From NCBI RefSeq assembly GCF_001552215.1, contig NZ_BCQT01000009.1, positions 372,001-436,000 on the forward strand: a DNA stretch of 64,000 nt. Reading direction: 5' to 3'. Each line of letters begins with the position of its first letter. Positions within the stretch are counted from its first letter, which is position 1. Source of the DNA: Actinomadura macra NBRC 14102 (GTDB lineage: Bacteria; Actinomycetota; Actinomycetes; Streptosporangiales; Streptosporangiaceae). The notes beneath the pieces were generated by a model. The model searched no databases. It saw only the letters and a program-made list of their open reading frames with translations, and had not been told where the DNA came from. Of this stretch, positions 25,658-33,812 are shown in pieces. A program made the position numbers and the translations under genes.

Positions 25658-28600
25658 GCCCTGTCCGGGCCGCCGCCCTCGTCGTCCCCGGTCTGCCGGG
25701 GTCTTTCGTCCAGCCGGCGGACCGGGGACTCCGCGGCCAGGTGGGACAGCCCGAACTCCTCCAGAACGTCGGCGAAGATCCTGGTCAGACCGCGCTCGTA
25801 GGCGGCGGTGAAGGCCGCCCCGCCGAGCTCTGCGCGGACGGCGTCCTCGATGGCGAGGACGTCGGGCAGCGAGAGGTCGCGGGAACCGCGGAGGCCGTCG
25901 GCGGTGCCGAGCAGCAGGGCGGCGCGCTCGGGTTCGCCGTCCAAGCGCGCCAGCTCCGCGTAACCGCTCAGCACGTAGGCCACGATCGGGAGGTCATGGG
26001 CCCGCACGCCGCCGCGCAGCGCCTCCTCCAGCCGGGCGCGGGCCTCGTCCATGGCGCCCATCGCGAGATCCAGCTGGGCCCGGGAGCACAGCACCATCGA
26101 GCGGAACTGCGGCGGACCCGGCAGGTCGGTGACGAGTTCTTCGGCCTGGCCCAGCCCGCGCAGGGCCTCCGCGTGGTCGCCGGAGCGGCGGGCGAGCTCA
26201 CCGAGCTGGTAGTGCAGCGCGGCGGCGTCCTCCGGCCGCCGCGGCCCTTCGGGGTCGCGGAGGGCGTCCAGCAGCAGGGCCTCGGCCCGGTCCCGTTCGC
26301 CGATCAGGTCCAGCTCGTTCGCCAGCTTCATCGTCACGTGCAGGAACGACCCGTTGCCGCCGCCGAGCTCGGTGGTCAGCCGGAGCCCCTCCTCAAAGAG
26401 CGCGATCGCGGCCCGGTGCTCGCCGCGCCGGCCGAGGATCTCGCCCTGCGCGGTGTAGGTGAACGACAGGCCCCAGCGGTCCCCGGCCTCGCGGAACCCG
26501 GCGAGCGCCCGGTCGAAGGCGTCCTCGATCAGCTCGATCCGGCCGAAGTTCTGGGATACCTGCCCGCGCATGAAGTTCGCGAGGCCGCGGACCCACGGGT
26601 CCGGGTCGTCCAGGAGAGCGTCGATCGCGAGATTCGAGGACGGGTTCCAGCCTTCGGCGTGGATCTCCACGGTGGTGAGGATCAGCCGCAGCGCGGGGTG
26701 CCACGCGCCGTCCTCCAGGCCGGCGCAGATCGCCTGGACGCGCTCCATCCAGGAGGCGACCCGGCCGCTCTCGTTGCTGTCGATGGAGGTCATCGCGGCG
26801 AGCGCGAGGGCCACGGCGGTGGTGTGGTCGTCGGGGACGCCCGGGAGCGCGAGGATCTCCTCGACGTTGTCGGCGCCGTCGCCGAGCTGACCGTGCAGGA
26901 ACCAGTACCAGCCGAGCGCCGCGCAGAACCGCAGGGCGAGCGGCGCGTCCCCGGCGGAGATGGCCCAGCGCAGCCCGGCGGAGCAGTTGTCGTGCTCGGC
27001 CGACAGCCGCCGCAGCCAGACGAGCTGCTCCGCGCGGAACAGATGCGGCTCGGCGGCCTCGGCCAAGCCGACGAAATAGACGGCGTGGGCGCGCCGCGTC
27101 GCGTCCTCCTCCCCCGCCTGGACGAGCCGCTCCAGCCCGTACGCCCGGAGCGTCTCCAGCATCCGGTAGCGGGGTTCGCCGTCCGCGCCGGTCACGATCA
27201 CCAGCGACTTGTCGACGAGCGCGGCCAGCACGTCCAGAACGTCGGCGCGGTCGAGGCCTGGGCCCGCGCACACCTCCTCGGCGCCCTCCAGGGTCGCGCC
27301 GCCGGGGAAGACGGCGAGCCGGCGCCACAGCGCGCGCTCCGGATCGTCCAGCAGGTCCCAGCTCCACTCGACGACGGCACGGAGCGTCTTGTGGCGGGGC
27401 AGGGCGATGCGGCTGCCCGCGCTGAGCAACCGGAACCGGTCGTCCAGCCGGATCGCGATCTGCGCCGGGGTCATCGCCCGGAGCCGGGCCGCGGCCAGCT
27501 CGATGGCGAGGGGCATCCCGTCGAGCGCCCGGCAGATCTGCGTGACCCACGCGACGTTGGCTCCCGTGACCGCGAAGTCAGGGGACACGGCGACGGCGCG
27601 GTCGGCGAACAGCCGGACCGCGGGGCACGCCAGCGCCGCCTCCGGGCCCGCCGAGAGCGGCGGCGGCTCCAGCGGCTCGACCGGCCAGAGGGTCTCGCCG
27701 GTGATCCCGAGCGGCTCCCGGCTCGTGGCGAGGATCCGCACGCCGGGGCAGGTGGCGAGCACCTGGTCGGCGAGCCGCGCGGCGGCGTCCAGCAGGTGCT
27801 CGCAGTTGTCCAGGACGAGCAGCAACCGCCTGCCGGCCAGTGCCGAGACGAGGCGCTCCAGCGGTTCGGAGGCGTCCGGCACCGCCATCCGCCCGGGACC
27901 GGCCGCCAGCAGCGTCATCTCGCGGAGCCCGAGTGCGCTGAGGACCGCGGCGGGGACCTCGGCCGGGTCGGTGACCGGTGCCAGCTCCACGAGCCACGCC
28001 CCGTCCGGCATCCCCTCGGAGTAACGCTCGCCGGACTCCAAGGAAAGCCGTGTCTTGCCCGCGCCGCCCGGCCCGGTGAGCGTGACCAGCCGTGCCTCCG
28101 TCAGCAGGTCACCGACCCGCTTGAGGTCGGTGTCGCGGCCGATGAAACTGGTGAGGCGCGCCCGCAGGTTCCCGTTCCGCCCCTCCAGCGGCGGACCCGC
28201 GGGACTCCGCGGCGCCGGCCCGGAGGCCGGCCCGGGGTCCTCCTCGGGCACGGGGGCGCGGGCGTCCGGGCGCAGCGCCGGGTCCTGCCGCAGGACGGCC
28301 AGGTAGACGGCCTCCAGATCGGGGGACGGATCAACGCCGAGGGTCTCCGCCAGGGCGCGCTTGGCCTCCTCGTACGCGGCGAGTGCCTCGGCCTGGTGGC
28401 CCCCAGCGTAGAGGGCGCGCATCTGCAGCGCGGCGACCTGCTCGCGTAGCGGGTCCTCCGCCGCGAGGGCCTGGAGCTCGGGCAGCACCTCCGTGTGCCG
28501 GCCGAGCGCGAGGTCGGCGTCGAGCCGTTCCTCCAACGCGGCGCGGCGCAGCGCGTCCAGGCGCGCGGCGGGCGCGGTGGCGAACCGGCGTCCGGCGGCG

Positions 28601-28998
28601 TCGGCGAGCGCCGGGCCGCGCCACAACGCCAGGGCGTCGCGAAGCCCCGCCGACCGTGCGGCGGGACCGGCCGCACGCCGCGCCACCGACACCCGCGCCT
28701 CGAAGTCGTGCGCATCCACGGCCTCGCGCGGCAGGACGAGCCGGTAGGCGCCCTGCCGGGACTCCACCGTGTCCCGCCCGATCGCGGCGCGCAGCCGCGA
28801 GACGAGGGACTGCAGCGCGTTGGGCGCGCCCTTCGGGACGTCGTCCTCCCAGAGGGCGTCGATGATCCGCTCGGTCGGCACGACCGCGCCGGGGTCGAGC
28901 GCGAACAGCGTCAGCAGGGCCCGCAGCCGCGCGCCCCCGATCTCGACGGGGCGGCCGTCCGCAAGCACCTCCAGGGGGCCCAGCATCCTGATCCGCAC
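25639..28998 (-). CDS. AfsR/SARP-type regulator (BTAD, NB-ARC, TPR)
   Basis: A 1119-residue transcription regulator. The N-terminal OmpR-like DNA-binding domain (RIRMLGPLEVLADGRPVEIGG, residues 1 to about 95) and the BTAD domain (about 100-245, ending ETLGVDPSPDLEAVY) are those of Streptomyces antibiotic regulatory proteins. An NB-ARC ATPase follows, with Walker A TGPGGAGKT near residue 310 and Walker B LLLVLDNCEHLL. The C-terminal 450 residues are TPR-like helical repeats. The frame starts with an ATG at 29013, but the GTG at 28998 has GGAG nine bases upstream and matches the usual SARP start. Targets are unknown; members usually activate secondary metabolism. Confidence 0.92.
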   Translation of the reverse strand: MRIRMLGPLEVLADGRPVEIGGARLRALLTLFALDPGAVVPTERIIDALWEDDVPKGAPNALQSLVSRLRAAIGRDTVESRQGAYRLVLPREAVDAHDFEARVSVARRAAGPAARSAGLRDALALWRGPALADAAGRRFATAPAARLDALRRAALEERLDADLALGRHTEVLPELQALAAEDPLREQVAALQMRALYAGGHQAEALAAYEEAKRALAETLGVDPSPDLEAVYLAVLRQDPALRPDARAPVPEEDPGPASGPAPRSPAGPPLEGRNGNLRARLTSFIGRDTDLKRVGDLLTEARLVTLTGPGGAGKTRLSLESGERYSEGMPDGAWLVELAPVTDPAEVPAAVLSALGLREMTLLAAGPGRMAVPDASEPLERLVSALAGRRLLLVLDNCEHLLDAAARLADQVLATCPGVRILATSREPLGITGETLWPVEPLEPPPLSAGPEAALACPAVRLFADRAVAVSPDFAVTGANVAWVTQICRALDGMPLAIELAAARLRAMTPAQIAIRLDDRFRLLSAGSRIALPRHKTLRAVVEWSWDLLDDPERALWRRLAVFPGGATLEGAEEVCAGPGLDRADVLDVLAALVDKSLVIVTGADGEPRYRMLETLRAYGLERLVQAGEEDATRRAHAVYFVGLAEAAEPHLFRAEQLVWLRRLSAEHDNCSAGLRWAISAGDAPLALRFCAALGWYWFLHGQLGDGADNVEEILALPGVPDDHTTAVALALAAMTSIDSNESGRVASWMERVQAICAGLEDGAWHPALRLILTTVEIHAEGWNPSSNLAIDALLDDPDPWVRGLANFMRGQVSQNFGRIELIEDAFDRALAGFREAGDRWGLSFTYTAQGEILGRRGEHRAAIALFEEGLRLTTELGGGNGSFLHVTMKLANELDLIGERDRAEALLLDALRDPEGPRRPEDAAALHYQLGELARRSGDHAEALRGLGQAEELVTDLPGPPQFRSMVLCSRAQLDLAMGAMDEARARLEEALRGGVRAHDLPIVAYVLSGYAELARLDGEPERAALLLGTADGLRGSRDLSLPDVLAIEDAVRAELGGAAFTAAYERGLTRIFADVLEEFGLSHLAAESPVRRLDERPRQTGDDEGGGPDRATARPP

Positions 28999-29055
28999 AG
29001 GTCGATTCTCCATGACCCCGGCCGTGCCGGCGGCGCTGTGGTGGGGGGACGAGCA

Positions 29056-29084
29056 GGCGCCCCGGCGAAGATCGCCGGGGCGCC
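29056..29084 (-). terminator. Strong hairpin terminator after ndh
   Basis: A 13-bp perfect stem (GGCGCCCCGGCGA/TCGCCGGGGCGCC) with an AGA loop lies between the NDH-2 stop (29122) and the AfsR-type start, so the two minus-strand genes are probably separate transcripts. Confidence 0.75.
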
Positions 29085-29121
29085 GTGGTGAGGCGACGAG
29101 CAGGACGGAGGTCGGGCCGGG

Positions 29122-30495
29122 TCAGGCCGCGGTCTCCTTCGCCCCCCGCTTGGCCTTCGCGTCGTCGAGGGCCGCCAGCTCGAAGTCGGCGCGCGGCTGC
29201 TCGATGGTGGCGAGCGAGACCGTCTCGCGCTTGAGGAACAGCGCGAGCGTCCAGTCCGCGATGACGCGCAGCTTGCGGTTGAAGGTCGGGACCATCGCAC
29301 CGTGGTAGCTGCGGTGGAAGAACCACGCGGGCCAGCCCTTGAGCTTGAAGCCCATCGGATTCGCCACGCCCTTGTGCAGGCCGAGGCCGGCGACGGCGCC
29401 GAGGTTGCCGTGGACGTAGGGCTTGAGGGTCTTGCCCCGCAGTGACCGGACGATGTTGTCGCCGAGCAGCTTGGCCTGCCGCACCGCGTGCTGGGCGTTC
29501 GGCGGGCAGAACATGCCGTCCTGGGTGAGGTCCGGGATCGCGGCGTTGTCGCCGGCGGTGAAGGCCCGCACCAGCCCTTCGATCGTCAGGTACTCGGTGC
29601 CCTTGACGCGGCCCCGCTCGTCCACCGGGAGGTCGCCGTGCCGGACGACGGGGGACGGCTTGACGCCCGCGTTCCACACCAGCGTCCCGGCCGGGAAGCT
29701 GCTGCCGTCCGACAGTTCGATCTGCCCGTCCACCGCCGACCGCAGCAGCGTCTTCATCTTCACGTCGATGCCGCGGCCGCGCAGCTGCTCGGCGGTCCAC
29801 TTGCCCATGTCGGGGCCGACCTCGGGCAGGATCCGGTCGCTGGCCTCGACCAGCATGAAGCGCAGGTCCTGCGGGGTGACCTTGCGCATGTACTTGGTGG
29901 CGTCGCGCGACATGTCCTCCAGCTCCGCGACCGCCTCGACGCCGGCGAACCCGCCGCCGACGAACACGAAGGTCAGAGCCTTGCGGCGCAGCTCGACGTC
30001 GTCCGTCGACTCGGCGATCTCCAGCTGCTCCAGTACGTGGTTGCGCAGGTGGATGGCCTCGCCGACGGTCTTGAGGCTGATGCCGTTCTCGGCCAGCCCG
30101 GGGATCGGCAGCAGCCGCGGCACCGCGCCGGCGGCCATGACCAGGTAGTCGTAGGAGATCCGCTCCGGCGGCCCCGCCAGCGGCTGGACGATGGCCCAGC
30201 CCTCGTCGTGGTTCAGTTCGGTCACCCGCGCCTTGCGGACGGTGCACTTCGGCAGCACCCGGCGCAGCGGGACGACGACGTGGCGCGGGGAGATGTTCCC
30301 GGCGGCGGCCTCGGGGAGGAACGGCTGGTACGTCATGTACGAGTTCGGGTCCACGACGGTGACCTTGACCTCGCCCCTGCGCAGCTCGGTGCGGAGCTTC
30401 TTCTGTAGGCGGAGGGCGGTGTACATGCCCACATAGCCGCCACCCACGATGAGGATGTGGGGAGCGCCAGGGGTCCCCTCGGCGGTCCTGGCCAT
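29122..30495 (-). CDS. ndh: Type II NADH dehydrogenase
   Basis: A 457-residue single-subunit, non-proton-pumping NADH:quinone oxidoreductase at the inner membrane face. The FAD dinucleotide fold is ILIVGGGYVGMYTAL near residue 14 and the NADH fold is FVFVGGGFAGVEAVAEL near residue 170. AGDNAAIPD marks the FAD-contacting segment, and the C-terminal region (GWPAWFFHRSYHGAMVPTFNRK) fits the membrane/quinone-binding part of NDH-2. The ATG at 30495 has GGAGG five bases upstream; a TTG at 30507 is less likely. A perfect Rex-type operator lies 27 bases upstream, implying repression when NADH is low. Confidence 0.95.
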   Translation of the reverse strand: MARTAEGTPGAPHILIVGGGYVGMYTALRLQKKLRTELRRGEVKVTVVDPNSYMTYQPFLPEAAAGNISPRHVVVPLRRVLPKCTVRKARVTELNHDEGWAIVQPLAGPPERISYDYLVMAAGAVPRLLPIPGLAENGISLKTVGEAIHLRNHVLEQLEIAESTDDVELRRKALTFVFVGGGFAGVEAVAELEDMSRDATKYMRKVTPQDLRFMLVEASDRILPEVGPDMGKWTAEQLRGRGIDVKMKTLLRSAVDGQIELSDGSSFPAGTLVWNAGVKPSPVVRHGDLPVDERGRVKGTEYLTIEGLVRAFTAGDNAAIPDLTQDGMFCPPNAQHAVRQAKLLGDNIVRSLRGKTLKPYVHGNLGAVAGLGLHKGVANPMGFKLKGWPAWFFHRSYHGAMVPTFNRKLRVIADWTLALFLKRETVSLATIEQPRADFELAALDDAKAKRGAKETAA

Positions 30496-30521
30496 TGCGG
30501 CCTCCAATGTTCACGGTCGGC

Positions 30522-30539
30522 TTGTGAAGACATTCACAA
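30522..30539 (-). promoter_or_regulatory. Rex operator upstream of ndh
   Basis: TTGTGAAGACATTCACAA matches the Rex consensus TTGTGAA-N4-TTCACAA with no mismatch, and symmetry extends one base on each side. On the minus strand a TAGCTT -10-like hexamer overlaps its upstream edge, so bound Rex would block ndh transcription. Rex senses the NADH/NAD ratio and is released by NADH. Confidence 0.85.
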
Positions 30540-30587
30540 GCTACCCGATGGACCGTGCCCAACGCCAGCCAATACCCCTGGAAGAAC

Positions 30588-30600
30588 GACAAAATTTGTC
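30588..30600. promoter_or_regulatory. Perfect 13-base palindrome, unknown regulator
   Basis: GACAAA-A-TTTGTC is an exact inverted repeat in the ndh/PEBP intergenic region, 49 bases beyond the Rex site. I do not recognise the regulator. Confidence 0.4.
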
Positions 30601-30874
30601 ATACCGGCAAACCGCGCCGCCACCTTCGCTGGGAACTTCACCACTCCTTGCCATTTTTCCGGACACAACAGGATGAAACACGCATGACCAACCTCACACC
30701 GCCGATCCCGGAAGGCGCGGGGCGGCCCGCAAACGAAAGGCCCGTTCCACCCCCGCCGAGCCTCTATGGTTGGGCCGGACGAGGAAGGGGGCGCCGCCTG
30801 CGGGGCGCGCGCCGCGGGATGCGAGCGAATCCGGCGGAGCGCGGCGTACGATCTCGCGCGGGAGCGTATCGACG

Positions 30875-31468
30875 ATGATGAGCAGAGACCGGCGTCCGAT
30901 CCTGGCCGCGGCGGGCACCCTCGTGCTCGCCACCGCCCTGAGCGGCTGCGGGCTGATCGGCCGGCCCCAGAACGAGAGCGCCGAACTGTCGGAATGGTTC
31001 ACCGTGACCAGCCCGGTCTGGCGTGATGGCCGCGACTTGCCCACGCGCTACGGCTGCACGACGTACGCTGGCGGGCAGGGCAAGACCCCGCCACTGCGGT
31101 GGTCGGGGGCGCCGACACCTCCGGCGACCCGGTCGTTCGCGATCGTCATGGACGACCCGGACGCCGACAACGGCGCCCGCGTCCACTGGGTGATCGCGGG
31201 CATCGACGGGACGATCAACGAGCTCGTCGAGGGTGCCAGCATCAACGGCGCCGTCGAGGGGCTGACCACAGACGACAAGGCGGGGTACACGCCGCCGTGC
31301 CCGCCCAAGGGAGAACGGCATCGGTACAGGTTCACCATCTACGCGCTGGACGATCCGGCGCCGTTCAGGAACGGCGCCAAGCTCAAGGACTCGCTCGGCG
31401 CCATCGCGAAGCACACGGTGGGACGAGGACGGATCACCGGGAACTTCGGCGGCAAGCAGGCGCGTTGA
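30875..31468 (+). CDS. PEBP-family (YbhB/YbcL) lipoprotein
   Basis: A 197-residue exported protein. The twin ATG at 30875/30878 gives a lipoprotein signal peptide (MMSRDRRPILAAAGTLVLAT) with lipobox LSGC, so the mature protein should be anchored to the outer face of the membrane at Cys. The rest is a phosphatidylethanolamine-binding-protein domain of the bacterial YbhB type: TPPLRWSGAPTPPATRSFA, MDDPDADNGARVHWVI (the anion-pocket DPDxP/H region) and GYTPPCPPKGERHRYRFTIYAL. The role of bacterial PEBPs is poorly known. A GGGAG ribosome binding site lies 10 bases upstream. Confidence 0.92.
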   Translation: MMSRDRRPILAAAGTLVLATALSGCGLIGRPQNESAELSEWFTVTSPVWRDGRDLPTRYGCTTYAGGQGKTPPLRWSGAPTPPATRSFAIVMDDPDADNGARVHWVIAGIDGTINELVEGASINGAVEGLTTDDKAGYTPPCPPKGERHRYRFTIYALDDPAPFRNGAKLKDSLGAIAKHTVGRGRITGNFGGKQAR

Positions 31469-31720
31469 CCGTGGAGCCTGAGGCACAAGGTCAGGGCGGA
31501 CCCCTCGGGGGCTGGAGCTGGCAGGCGCGTACGGGTCGGTGGGAAGGCACCGATCGGGATGCGTCGGGTGAGGGTAAATGTGCGCGAAAGGTGTGACAAC
31601 GGTCATAGCGGTCGGACAGAATCGGGCTAGGCCCGAGGGGATCCGGCCGTCGGCGACGAACGGGACGAACGCGCGGTCCGCGCTTGCGACTCTCGCAGGG
31701 CCAAGGCATTGGGTGGTGGC

Positions 31721-33685
31721 ATGACTTCTTACATCGTGGTCTTCGGCCTCATTGTGGTCGTGGTCCTCGTGGTCGTCCTCGTGGCCCTGGGTCTGCGGGC
31801 CAGCAGGGCAGGACGCGACGACGACGACTGGATGGCCGACGAGCAGCCGCAGCAACCGCGCGGCCGCCGGGCCGCCCCGCCGCAGCAGGCCGGCGCGGCC
31901 GGACCCGAGGACGGCTACGAGACCGGTTACGACGGCGGCTATGACAGCGGGTACGACAGCGGCTACGACGACGCCTCGTACGGCCCCGGCGCCGCCGACC
32001 CCGCCTACGACCGCCGCGTCGCCGGCGGCCCGCTCGCCGCCCCCACCGCTCCCCCGTCGGCCCCGCCGCCGCCCGCGCCGGGCGGCCAGGCGTCCGACGA
32101 GATGGAAGACGACGACTACTGGGCGACGATCACCTTCGACAAGCCCAAGTTCCCCTGGCAGCACGACCAGGAAGGGGAGCGCACGGAGGCCGACCTCGCC
32201 GCCGACCCGCTGCACGCGCAGGCACCGCCGCAACCGCAGGGCCAGCCGCAGGGCCACGAGCAGCAATCCGTCCAGCCGGTCGAGCAGCCTGGCCTGACCC
32301 AGCCGGTCACGCTCGGCGCGGACGGCTCGATCCTCAACGGCCTCGGCACCCCGGGCATCCCCGGCGGCCCGTCCGGGACCGGCCCGCAGCAGATGCCGCA
32401 GTCTCCCGGCGACTTCCAGCAGGGCGACTTCCAGCAGGTGGGCTTCCAACAGGGCGGCTCCCCGTTCGGCGACCCCGGCTCGACCGCCAGCGACCCGATC
32501 CCTGCCGAGTTCGGTATGGCGGGTGGCACCGGCCCGCAGGCCCCCTATGGCGTCCCCGGCGCACCCGACCAGCCCGTGTACGGCGGTCAGGAGCCGCAGC
32601 ACTCCTACGGATCCGCAGAGCAGACGCCCTACGGCACGCCCGAACCGTCCTATGGCGGGCCGGAACAGCAGGGCTACGGCGAGCAGTCCCCGTTCGGCGT
32701 CCCCGAACAGCCCCAGTATGGCTCCCCCGAGCCGTCCTACGGCGACTACGGCTCCGACCCCCTCGGCACCCGTCCCGCAGCCGCCGCCGCGCCTCCGCCC
32801 GTGGGCCGTCCGGACGCCTACCCGTCGCCGCAGAGCGGCGACTCCCGCGCGTCGGACCCGCTCGGGCTGCCCCTGGGCCGCACCGACGACCCGATGCGCG
32901 GCTTCGGCGAGACGACCGGCGGGCTACCGGGCCCATCCGAACCCGCCGTGCCCTCCGGGCCTCCCTCCTCGGCGGTCCCGCCCGCGCCGGCGGCCCCGGC
33001 CGCCCACGGTGGTGCCGCCGGATCCGACACCGACAACCACAAGCTCCCGACCGTGGACGAGCTGCTCCAGCGCATCCAGACCGACCGGCAGCGGACGTCG
33101 GGCGGCGGGCAGGGTGACGGCGGCTACGGCTCGCTGAACGACCCGCTGAGCGACCCGCTCGGCACCGGCTCGTTCGGCACCGGCGGCGCCGCCGGCAGCA
33201 CCGGTACCGGCCCGTGGTCGTCCGGTGGCACATCCCCGGGCGGGACGTCCGGCTACGACTCCGGCCTCGGTTCGGCACCCGGGTACGGCCAGCCGCAATC
33301 CGAGGGGTATCCGACCGCACCCGCCTACGGCGAGTCCCCCCGCTACGACGACCCGCTCAGCACCGGCGGCGGATCGTCCTACGGAGGAGGCTTCGGCGAC
33401 ACCGGTTCCGGTGGGACGGGCGGCTACGGCGACTTCAGCGGAAGCAGCTACAACGGCGGCTCCGACCCGCTCGCCACACCGCAGGACCCGAACGGGAACA
33501 CGCAGGGCGGCTACGGCGACCCCAACTCCACCCAGGCGTACAACCCGGGGTTCCCCGGATCTCAGCAGGAGGGCTACACCCAGGACGGCTACCCGCAGGG
33601 CACCTCGCCCGGCGGCGACACCGGCCCGTACGGGTCGCGCCAGCAGCCCGACGACTGGCAGAGTCACCGCGACTACCGCCGCTGA
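31721..33685 (+). CDS. Membrane-anchored, disordered Gly/Pro/Gln/Tyr-rich repeat protein
   Basis: A protein of about 654 residues. One N-terminal membrane helix (IVVFGLIVVVVLVVVLVALG, residues about 5-24) is followed by more than 600 residues of low complexity. Three patterns recur: an early acidic tyrosine run (GYETGYDGGYDSGYDSGYDD), Y-G-x-P-E-P/Q-x-Y-G units around residues 300-350, and many D-P-L motifs (SDPLGT, NDPLSDPLGT, DDPLST, SDPLAT) along the C-terminal half. No folded domain is recognised. Orientation by charge puts the tail in the cytoplasm. The ATG at 31721 follows gggtggtgg; a TTG at 31709 is also in frame. It may be a scaffold, but that is conjecture. Confidence 0.8.
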   Translation: MTSYIVVFGLIVVVVLVVVLVALGLRASRAGRDDDDWMADEQPQQPRGRRAAPPQQAGAAGPEDGYETGYDGGYDSGYDSGYDDASYGPGAADPAYDRRVAGGPLAAPTAPPSAPPPPAPGGQASDEMEDDDYWATITFDKPKFPWQHDQEGERTEADLAADPLHAQAPPQPQGQPQGHEQQSVQPVEQPGLTQPVTLGADGSILNGLGTPGIPGGPSGTGPQQMPQSPGDFQQGDFQQVGFQQGGSPFGDPGSTASDPIPAEFGMAGGTGPQAPYGVPGAPDQPVYGGQEPQHSYGSAEQTPYGTPEPSYGGPEQQGYGEQSPFGVPEQPQYGSPEPSYGDYGSDPLGTRPAAAAAPPPVGRPDAYPSPQSGDSRASDPLGLPLGRTDDPMRGFGETTGGLPGPSEPAVPSGPPSSAVPPAPAAPAAHGGAAGSDTDNHKLPTVDELLQRIQTDRQRTSGGGQGDGGYGSLNDPLSDPLGTGSFGTGGAAGSTGTGPWSSGGTSPGGTSGYDSGLGSAPGYGQPQSEGYPTAPAYGESPRYDDPLSTGGGSSYGGGFGDTGSGGTGGYGDFSGSSYNGGSDPLATPQDPNGNTQGGYGDPNSTQAYNPGFPGSQQEGYTQDGYPQGTSPGGDTGPYGSRQQPDDWQSHRDYRR

Positions 33686-33773
33686 CACGCCGCCGTCTCG
33701 CCACCTGGGGAGCCGTCCGAGGACCCGTCGTCTGGAACGCCACACACATGGGCTGCCGTGTCTCTCGCGGCCC

Positions 33774-33812
33774 TTTGTGTGACGAAGTGAACAAGATTTA
33801 ATACGTTAGGTG
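33774..33812 (+). promoter_or_regulatory. Leaderless promoter of the SulP-CA gene
   Basis: TTGTGT (33775-33780), a 16-base spacer and TTTAAT (33797-33802) place transcription start seven bases later, exactly at the GTG start codon at 33810. No ribosome binding site is present. This is one of the few AT-rich spots in the area. Confidence 0.45.

Larger units (their letters stand above)
30496..30874. other. 379-base divergent intergenic region with two operators
   Basis: This region separates ndh (minus) and the PEBP lipoprotein gene (plus). It is less GC-rich than its surroundings near 30575-30680. It contains the Rex-type site (30522-30539) and a second palindrome (30588-30600). The short open frames within it have no ribosome binding sites and unusual composition, so I do not call genes. 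Confidence 0.6.

Noticed and set aside
28331..30592. 753-codon minus-strand frame spanning the ndh and AfsR-type genes
   Set aside because: It crosses two genes with complete motif sets in other frames and a strong terminator; product is Arg/Gly-rich with no domain.
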